Source of the DNA: Symsagittifera roscoffensis
Taxonomy: Eukaryota > Xenacoelomorpha > Acoela > Convolutidae
DNA length: 64,000 bases
Reading direction: 5' to 3'
NCBI RefSeq assembly: GCF_963678635.1
Contig: NC_087070.1
Location: 22,055,461 to 22,119,460 of the forward strand
Positions within the stretch are counted from its first letter, which is position 1. Every line of letters starts with the position of its first letter. The notes below the pieces were generated by a model. That model saw nothing but the letters and a program-made list of their open reading frames with translations. It was not told where the DNA came from and did not search any database. A program made the translations under genes and the position numbers. This document shows positions 57,171 to 64,000 of this stretch, piece after piece.

Positions 57171-58314
57171 GGAATTTTCAAATTGTGATATAGTTTGAAA
57201 AACTGTGATATCTGAATTAGTATCAGAATTCATGCCTGATGATGTGTTAACTTGAGGTGAATTGGGTGGCGGAAAAGCAAAAGGTGGGATAATGGGGATT
57301 GGGTTTTGGAGATTGGCAGGGTGGGAGTTTGAACGGTGGAGTGATCCAATTTTTCTGCTCATCGTGGGCTGAAAAAATGATTATTTTGAGATTGAAAAGT
57401 GGTGGTATGGGTTCAACTATTTGTTCATATGTATCGTCATTTTGGGGATGTTGTGTTATTATATGGTGAATAGGGCTTTGTATATTACTGCGTCTTAGAT
57501 TTGTAGGGTTTGTGAGTGCTAAGTTTCTAAAATTTTGTGATACTAATGATAATGGTTGGTTGTGATGTAAATTTGATAACTGTGGTGCTGTAGGTAATAC
57601 ATTTGTATTGTTTTGTGATTCGTCGTTTGTCTCTGGTTTTGTTGATTGTTTTGTTTTGTATTCCTTTATTTGTGCATCTAAAAATATTTTATTTATTGAT
57701 GATGTAAAATGCGGAAAGATGCGGAAAAGCAGATGCGAAAAGAAGATGCGGAAAAGCAAAAGGTGGGATAATGGGGATTGGGTTTTGGAGATTGGCAGGG
57801 TGGGAGCTTGAACGGTGTAGTGATCTAATTTTTCAGCTCATCATAGTCTGAAAAATTGATTATTTTGAGATTGAAATGTGGTGGTGTGAAGTTCAATTAT
57901 TTGTTCATATGTATCGTCATTTTGGGGATGTTGAGTTACTATATGGTGAATAGGGCTTGGTATATTACTGGGTCTTAGAATTGTAGGATTTGTGAGTGCT
58001 AAGTTTCTGAAATTTTGTGATACTAATGATGATGGATGGTTGTGAAGTAAATTTGATAACTGTGGTGCTGTAGGTGATACATTTGTATTGCTTTGTGATT
58101 CGTCGTTTGTCTCTGGTTTTGTTGATAGTTTTGTATTGTATTCGTTTATTTGTGCATCTAAAAGTATTTTATTTTTTGATGATAAAAATTTTTCAAAAAA
58201 TCCAGCAAATAGAAAGCGTGCTACGCTTGCTTGTCGGTTTACTTGTGTACGCATTGCGCATGTGTTATAGATTCCTTTTAATAATGAGAAAAGAAATCCA
58301 ATAAAGTTAAACAT
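57165..58314 (-). pseudogene. Membrane segment and tail of the envelope-like protein, tail duplicated
   Basis: Frame 58,314-57,841 starts MFNFIGFLFSLLKGIYNTC, a hydrophobic stretch, then a basic and Asn/Ser/Pro-rich tail (SQNFRNLALTNPT, HPQNDDTYEQI). The tail is repeated in frame 57,759-57,247 because of a 479-bp tandem duplication, and 57,362-57,165 continues it in another frame. It fits a membrane anchor and cytosolic tail of an envelope protein. Function is inferred from order only. Confidence 0.45.
57269..58184. repeat. 479-bp tandem duplication, two copies
   Basis: 'gcggaaaagcaaaaggtggg' starts both copies, at 57,269 and 57,748. Similarity ends at about 57,706 / 58,184. At the junction (57,709-57,757) GATGCGGAAAA-type words are repeated four times. 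Confidence 0.85.
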
Positions 58315-58576
58315 TGCGTATAATATAGTATGTAAGATGTAGTATGTAGTAGGGCCATCCTAGAAAGGCAAGAATTTCGTTTTTCAAAGTTACGAAGCTA
58401 AAAATATTTATTGGTGAGATATCTTGGGGTCTACATTTTATGCCATTTAAATATATGTAGTCTTTAATATCTTTACAATATCCGCTGTAGTCTTGTGAGT
58501 AAATATCTGAAAAGCTTGCGGTTTCTGCAAGTTTTTGTAAATTTTGATCTATTGATTGTCGCTGTGTAGTGTCCAT
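58307..58576 (-). pseudogene. Envelope-like protein, segment before the membrane anchor
   Basis: 89-codon frame with an amphipathic start (QRQSIDQNLQKLAETASF), two cysteines (GYCKDI, GIKCRPQ) and a hydrophobic end (LGWPYYILHLTYYII). It lies directly upstream of the membrane frame, in a different phase, so a frameshift separates them. Confidence 0.4.
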
Positions 58577-58579
58577 TTG

Positions 58580-59207
58580 TGTTAGTAACTCTTGAAATTG
58601 TTGTGTACGAATGTGATGTTGTATATCTGATTTAGAGTATAATCCTATCGAAAGTAAATCGATATTAGGATTTCGGGTGCATTAATCTGGGGTATGCTGT
58701 AAGTATATATTTAACTGTACAACATTGTGGCTATTTTCTGATCCAATCCACATGGAACTGCTGAAATTAGAACTGCTATTGCTAGCTATTGTAATATCTG
58801 GGTTCTTTCTAGTTTACATAGTTGATGTAATGTTTCTAATTTTGAAAGTGACATTTCTTGAAAAATTCTTCTTATTGTGTAGTCTAATTTCAAATATAGG
58901 TGCATGTCATAATGAATTGCGCCAAAATATGTATTAATGTATTACTCATTAGTGATAGCTCTTGTAGTTGCGTGCTTTCTGTGTCCTGTGGTTTTGTTTT
59001 TCCACAAGTATTTCCTGCGTTTCTGAGAAGGTTTACTGTGATGTATGAGGTTCCTTCATTTATAGGATGATGTGTTGTGTAGGGATCCTATTTCTTTTTT
59101 CCAGTGATCATATCGAAAACTTGTTCGTATTCGACAAGTATTTCGGAATATTGTGTTTTTTAGAGTAGGTTTTTATATTTACATGCAAATTCTGTTTTTT
59201 GATAGAT
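58580..59207 (-). pseudogene. Envelope-like region, interrupted middle part
   Basis: Stop-rich minus-strand sequence linking the flanking envelope-like frames. The plus-strand frame at 58,725-58,937 is a shadow. Confidence 0.3.
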
Positions 59208-59543
59208 TTAAAAACGTGTTAAATTGTTTTCTATAATATGGATGTTTCTAAATTCAGTGTTTTTCTGTCTTTTTTGACTCTGGTTGACATTTTCAAATGG
59301 CCTTGATTCGAAAAAATAATATTCATGAAATTTTTTTATTCTAGCGTTTATTTTTGCTACTTGAAATGTTGTACAAGTGTCTTCGGGAAACCAGACAATA
59401 GTTGCTTGTGTCATAGTAGTAAGATCGCAGTAACCTTGGTCGTTTTTGCAAGGTAGTCTGATTCCTTGGTAAATTATAGTGTTATCATTTAAATCTCGTA
59501 TGAGTTGTATATTTTCAAGTTGTTTTTTCCTATCAAAAAACAT
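59208..59543 (-). pseudogene. Envelope-like protein, cysteine-containing middle segment
   Basis: 111-codon frame with cysteines in LPCKNDQGYCDLTTMT and PEDTCTTFQ, charged in between, no membrane segment. It is in line with the 194-codon frame upstream but in another phase. Likely part of an extracellular domain; homology not tested. Confidence 0.45.
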
Positions 59544-59615
59544 TATTTCTTGATATCCTTTATTTTTTGTATCGGTTTTGCAGTTCGAGGGATTATTTAT
59601 TCCATTATGTGATAT

Positions 59616-60200
59616 TCAATGTTTGTCGTGTAGATCATAATTTAATCTTCCGAGTGCGCCATTGTATGGGTATCTTTCGTCTAATTTAATATGTCCTTGG
59701 TATCTTTCAAGTTCTGCTTGGTGTACGGAGTCGGTGAAAACTTGAATGTTCACTAATTTCTTGTTTGAATTTTTATTTCTTGTGAGATTTAATCTGAGTA
59801 ATTCATTTTTACAATTTTCAGGTTTTAGATGTAAAATTCTTTCTATATTGCTTTGATAGAAAGATTCGTCATCAAGTCGGTTTTTATTTCCAATTGAGAC
59901 TTGTGAACAATGTACTTTTTTTCGGAAAATGTCGCTGTGAATTTTTAGCCTGTAAGTTGCTCGGGTTTTTGAGCATAATGTAGCTATTATGTTCGTAATT
60001 TCTATAGCTTGTGGTTCTGATTCGCATTGTGTTAGTTGATTTATGGCATATTTGTGTAGTGTTTTTTGTTCGTTTTCTTCGCAATCGTAGTGTGTTACTA
60101 ATAAATTCGGAGGTCCTGTGCGAGGAGATGGATTTGCATTTTGTTCGGAAAAAAATAGAAAAAAAAGGTGTTGGAATGTGAAAATCTTTAAAAAATACAT
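59616..60200 (-). pseudogene. Envelope-like protein, N-terminal part (194 codons)
   Basis: Starts MYFLKIFTFQHLFFLFFSEQ, a clear hydrophobic signal-peptide-like segment, followed by a hydrophilic domain with cysteines (HYDCEENE, LTQCESEP, ATLCSKTR, VHCSQVS, PENCKNEL) and Asn-linked glycosylation-type sites (NLT). It follows integrase at the position of env in errantivirus-like elements. The downstream part is frameshifted. I call it envelope-like from order, signal peptide, cysteines and the later membrane segment. I did not identify its fusion-protein class. Confidence 0.55.
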
Positions 60201-61800
60201 TTGTACGATAATCCTGAATATGGGTTATGAAAAGTTATATATCCAATTGTTTTTTTGGTATATCTGTCGTATTTATATGTGACTTCAGTTGTTATAAATG
60301 GAGGAGGTAATGATTGAGCTGTTATATTTGGTGGACTTTAGGGGAAAAGGGTGTTGAACAATGTTGTTAAAACTTACCGTGATTTCAAATTTTGATTGAA
60401 GACTATTTTATTGAAGTATTTGGATGTTATGTTCTTGAATATCTTTGTGGATATCTTGTCTATATTGTAGTTCTTTTAGTGCCCAGTTGTGAAGTCTACT
60501 GCTTTCTTGATGTTGTCCAAATAATGGAGGAGGTGCTACGAAAGTATTCCAATCTAATCGTAGGGGGGAATTTGTGGAATTTCTGGCGTCAAGATTTGTT
60601 GGAAAACTTAGGAGGATAGGTGTTGGTGATATTTGACTTATTGAAGGTGATGATGGAAGTGAAAATGTTTCTGGTAGGGATGATAATGTTGTATCGGAAG
60701 AAATATCTATTGGTTCATTTGCTATAATGGGTTCACCTTGAGTATTTCAATGTGTTGTCCAATATGGTAGTCGTTCGATGGATTCTGGGGGGTTAAAAGG
60801 ATTTTCTCTAAATTCTTCTGATGTTGGAGTTGAACCTAAATAATCTGATGGAAGATTTGAAATGCTTTGTTGTGAAGCAAATGTGGTAAATTTTGGCACT
60901 GTAGTACTAGAAAGCTCTGAGGTAGTTGGTGTTGGTGATTGAGGTATACTGAAATGATTTCCGGGTGTTTGAAAATTTCTATTTTGTCTTGGATGTATAA
61001 TTTGTCTATTAATTTCATGCGTAGTTTGATTTTGACTAATATGTCTTACTCGATTAAGATCTTGTTGTAGAGTGGGATATATATTATATGTCGGTTCGTA
61101 TTGCGGTTCGCTTAAAGGTGCGTGGCGAACAACTGGTTCTAATGGTTCAGATAGTCGTAAGTGTTTTTCAAAGGTGGATGGATTGTCTTGAAAAGAAATG
61201 CGTAATGATGATTGGGGATTTTGGGTAGTTGTAGGTGTTATTGGACTTTCTTGGGAAGTTGTTTATGGGGGCTGGTTTGGTGGTGGTTGATTAGCAATTT
61301 TGAAAAGGTGTTTGAGTTTTCAATTGCCTTTTTTATACATTTGCACATTGTCATGATTAGAGAAAAATGTGAGAAAAATTATGAATAGTAGAAAAATATC
61401 TTTTCGACTAAAGATGGCTCGAAGGAGTTGCCTTTCTTATACATTTGCACATTGTCATGATTAGAGAAAAACGTGAGAAAAATTATGAATAGTAGAAAAA
61501 TATCTTTTCGACTAAAGATGGTTCGAAACATTTAAGTAGGTTCAGAATTATCTTACCTGTGGATATGATCAAAGATTTGGGAGAGTTGGAGATATATTTC
61601 AAATAGGGAATAGACAATTAAGAAAAGGTTGCAACAAATTATGAAAAGAATTATTAGAATTTCAAAAGTTTCGGCTAGAAACATTATTAGAAATTTAAGT
61701 AGAGTAGAAAATGTTATGAAAAAATTTGAAATTATTCGTTTAAAGTTATTGACTGTTAAAGAAAGAAGCATTTAAGAACTGATTCGTTTCGTCGAATCTT
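60201..61800 (-). pseudogene. Region between integrase and the envelope-like start
   Basis: Short frames only. 61,771-61,553 is very hydrophobic (FKRIISNFFITFSTLLKFLI) and could be a decayed leader or membrane segment. 61,018-60,836 has no motif. Much of 60,620-61,260 encodes Pro/Ser/Thr/Asn-rich peptides in interrupted frames, similar in composition to the tail region. Confidence 0.35.
61324..61532. repeat. 104-bp tandem duplication, two copies
   Basis: Copies start at 61,324 and 61,428 ('ttgcctttnttatacatttg') and differ at about three bases. Confidence 0.85.
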
Positions 61801-62560
61801 TTTTAAGTTTTTGGGGCTAAATTCAAGTGTGGTCGGATTTTTTTTGATTTTTTTGACAAGTGGTTTGGGTTTTGTCAAATATTGTTGAGGGTTATTTTAT
61901 GGTTTTTGGAAGGTCTTCATAGTTTTGTTTTTGTTCATTGGATAATTGGGGGTATCTTGGAAATATTTGTACTTTAGGCCAAATGATCATGTGTTTTTGC
62001 TCTTTAGGCTAATTTGCTACTTTTGGTTGAAGGGTTTTTGAGGTCTGGGTTGGGAAAATATTGTTGTTCTTTGTATTATTTGGTAGGGGAGGGTTGTAAT
62101 ATTGAAGTAGTGTTTATTTTAGTTGCTAATTTTTAGCGAGTTGCTTACTTTTGACCTAGAGGTTGTACAGTTATAGTTACAGATATGTCTGGAGATTAAT
62201 ATCTGTCGGCTAATAAGGTTGTGTTGAAGTCAATAAGGTGATGAATATGAATGAATTCTATTGGCTGAAATTGAACTGGAATTATTCAACTGTGTTCTCA
62301 GCATGTTATTACAAAAATGAGAAAAATCAAAATGATTGAAAAGATTTTTGACATTTAGTCAAAAATAAATGTGTTTTTGAAATTCAACTTTTTAAAATAT
62401 TTTAAGTTGTGGAATGAATGTTTTATAGTTTTTTCGTGGCTGACTTCTAAGTCGTGATGATCCTGTGGTAAACTTTTTTTTGTCATTTTTCTATTTTTTC
62501 TTGCTTTTTGAGGTGTTTTTGTTTCTGACGTATACGATATTTAAGGTTTTGTATTTAGTT
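61801..62560 (-). other. Non-coding stretch of element B between pol and env
   Basis: No frame of note. About 62,160-62,290 resembles 940-1,090 of element A. Confidence 0.4.
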
Positions 62561-62569
62561 GTTGAATTA

Positions 62570-63100
62570 TTTTCCGATTCTTATTTTTATCGGTATTTTG
62601 ATTTTGTTCCGTTTCTGAACTGTTCTGAATAGTTTTTAAACCTGTGAAAGAATATAATTGAAGTGCGTATTCTTTTGGATAATAAGGCAATAAGTTGTTA
62701 CGGTGTTGAACAATTTCTTTTTTACTGGGGTCAGTAGGTCTAAATGTTACTTCAGTAGATTTATCAATTATTTGATATGGTCTTTTTTGGAGTGGTTGTA
62801 GTTTTTTGGAAATTCTTTTTGTGTAATAAAATTAGGAATTAAAACAAATGTTCTTATGTACAAGTGTTTATCTGTTGCTGGCTTAAAGCGTGAATTAATT
62901 TGGTTACCTATGTTTTGCCTTTGTAACAATTTCTTTATCTCTATTTAATATCCATTCAGTATGTATGCCTGAAGCTAATTTTTAAATTTGTGGATGATGA
63001 AAGTGATCTTCATCATGTGTGTGTAGTGGTAGATTATAACATATTGAATCTTTATTTGCTTGACAATAACCTTGTGTATTTTTGTGAGCATTTGCTGTGA
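62570..63100 (-). pseudogene. Integrase C-terminal region with GPY-like module (element B)
   Basis: Minus-strand frame near 62,820-62,770 reads KLQPLQKRPYQII, the GPY/F module with Gly replaced by Arg. Upstream and downstream pieces lie in different frames. Confidence 0.5.
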
Positions 63101-63103
63101 ACA

Positions 63104-63640
63104 TTATTGGTTTTCGTGGTTTTTGATTAAATACATTTCGTACGGTGACTTTCCCAATATTGTTGTGATTTGTGAATTATAAGATAAAGGGAATAATTTT
63201 ACATCTGCTGACCATTCAGTGTATCGTGTATCATTTCCATTTATGATACATCTAAGGTATTCTTGTATTGAAAGTTTCACACCATCGACTAATCCATTTG
63301 TCCAAGGTGCATGAGATGTACGTGGCTTATATTTAATATTATATAGGTGACATAGTGTGATGATTTCATTGTTTATAAATTCTGTGCCGTTATCTGTGAC
63401 TAGTATGTCGGGTAGTCCGAATTTAGCTATCCAATGTTCGTAAAGTGTTGTATATGCATAATAAGCATTACAATGTGGTACTGGGTTGAGCGCTACGTAG
63501 TCTGTGAATGCATCAACAATGACCATAATATAAGAGTTGTCTTCGGAGGATGATGAAATTGGTCCTTTTGTGTCAAACGAAATTCTATGCTTGAAATATA
63601 GACTTTGTACTTTAAATCTTGTTTTTGTGCTTTTTGTCTT
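63104..63640 (-). pseudogene. Integrase catalytic core (element B)
   Basis: Frame with RISFDTKGPISS, VIVDAFTDYVAL, FGLPDILVTDNGTEF and PWTNGLVDG. The first two catalytic Asp are present. At the position of the third acidic residue, exactly DX35 after the second, there is Asp (GLVDG) instead of Glu. The C-terminal part includes LSYNSQITTILGKSPYEM. Upstream residues of the open frame to 63,703 are out of phase with the zinc site, so a frameshift lies near 63,610-63,640. Confidence 0.85.
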
Positions 63641-63816
63641 TGATTTGGATAAGGTTTTTTTAATTGGCATATTATACAATCGTTGCATAATACTTTTATC
63701 CAAATTGGTGCTTTAGGGAAGTAAAATTTTTGTGTAAAACTTGAGTATGTCTTTTCTGATCCTGAGTGTCCTTTTGTATTTTTTGTGTGTGATATGTTGA
63801 ATGCTATCCACATCAT
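63640..63816 (-). pseudogene. Integrase N-terminal HHCC zinc-binding site (element B)
   Basis: The frame reads ISHTKNTKGHSG, then, 28 residues after the second His, CNDCIICQL, giving H-X6-H-X28-C-X2-C as in retroviral integrases. A frameshift separates it from the core. Confidence 0.75.
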
Positions 63817-64000
63817 ACTTAAAGGAAGACATGGTACTTTAGAATCAGATGTTTGGTAATCTAGAAGATCTGTGTTTTCATTAATAGTAGTATTATTGAA
63901 CTTTCTGAAATATCGGAGGATTGTTTTATTTCCTGAAATTGTTATATCAGTTTTTGTTGGTTTCGTTTTATATTTGTGCCATGATTTGAGTTGTCTAATA
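63817..64000 (-). pseudogene. RT/RNase H to integrase linker (element B), cut by the window edge
   Basis: Open or near-open minus-strand sequence continuing upstream of the zinc site, similar to 2,461-2,700 in element A. No domain. Confidence 0.4.

Larger units (their letters stand above)
53965..64000 (-). mobile_element. Ty3/gypsy-type LTR retroelement with envelope-like region, 3' part (element B)
   Basis: Minus strand from the right window edge: RT-IN linker, integrase zinc site, integrase core, GPY-like module, a gap with small duplications, an envelope-like region with a signal peptide and a membrane segment, a Ser/Pro/Thr-rich tail region, non-coding sequence and an LTR. Gag, protease and RT lie beyond the window. 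All frames are interrupted. Same family as element A, judged by the integrase and LTR matches. Confidence 0.75.

Noticed and set aside
1-64000. Bacterial operon, CRISPR array or riboswitch
   Set aside because: No such structures. Spliced genes, SINEs and LTR elements point to an animal nuclear genome.

Overview
The window is eukaryotic and most likely from an invertebrate animal with an AT-rich, repeat-rich genome. It has spliced genes with GT-AG introns, a tRNA-derived SINE, LTR retroelements that carry an envelope-like reading frame, and many short non-coding repeat families. There are no bacterial operons, rRNA genes or CRISPR arrays. I cannot name the species. Most long open frames lie inside dead mobile elements or are chance frames in T-rich DNA.

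Layout. Positions 1 to about 15.65 kb hold the minus-strand remains of an LTR retroelement (element A). Reading leftwards from 15.65 kb there is gag, a zinc knuckle, a protease, a reverse transcriptase remnant, an integrase, a GPF module and the start of the envelope side. The gag-to-protease segment is rearranged into several tandem copies. Its probable 5' LTR is at 15.65-17.15 kb and is split by a 1.17 kb foldback element. From about 53.65 kb to the right end lies a second minus-strand copy of the same family (element B): integrase at 64-62.6 kb, an envelope-like region at 61.8-57 kb, and a probable 3' LTR at 53.65-53.96 kb.

The 36 kb between the elements holds a small family of four-transmembrane-segment genes that I assembled exon by exon from splice sites. 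Gene A (30,067-36,601, plus strand, four exons, 277 codons) and gene B (42,108-49,162, plus strand, four exons, 160 codons) share exon number, intron phases, a 107-nt first exon, a cysteine motif between segments 2 and 3, and a WMG-x-LW motif at segment 4. A third, minus-strand first exon of exactly 107 nt lies at 24,362-24,468 (gene C); I could not find its other exons. The family is claudin/PMP22-like in topology but lacks a recognisable claudin signature. The function is unknown.

The introns and intergenic DNA hold a dispersed non-coding repeat with hairpins near both ends (complete or partial copies at about 22.4, 23.1, 31.9, 32.9, 33.5, 33.9, 37.7, 38.5, 39.1, 44.2 and 51.9 kb), palindromic foldback elements, a SINE family, a degenerate 33-bp minisatellite (intron 1 of gene B) and a 42-bp minisatellite that is open in several frames (intron 3 of gene B). 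A gag remnant of an unrelated retroelement lies on the minus strand at 49.8-50.9 kb.
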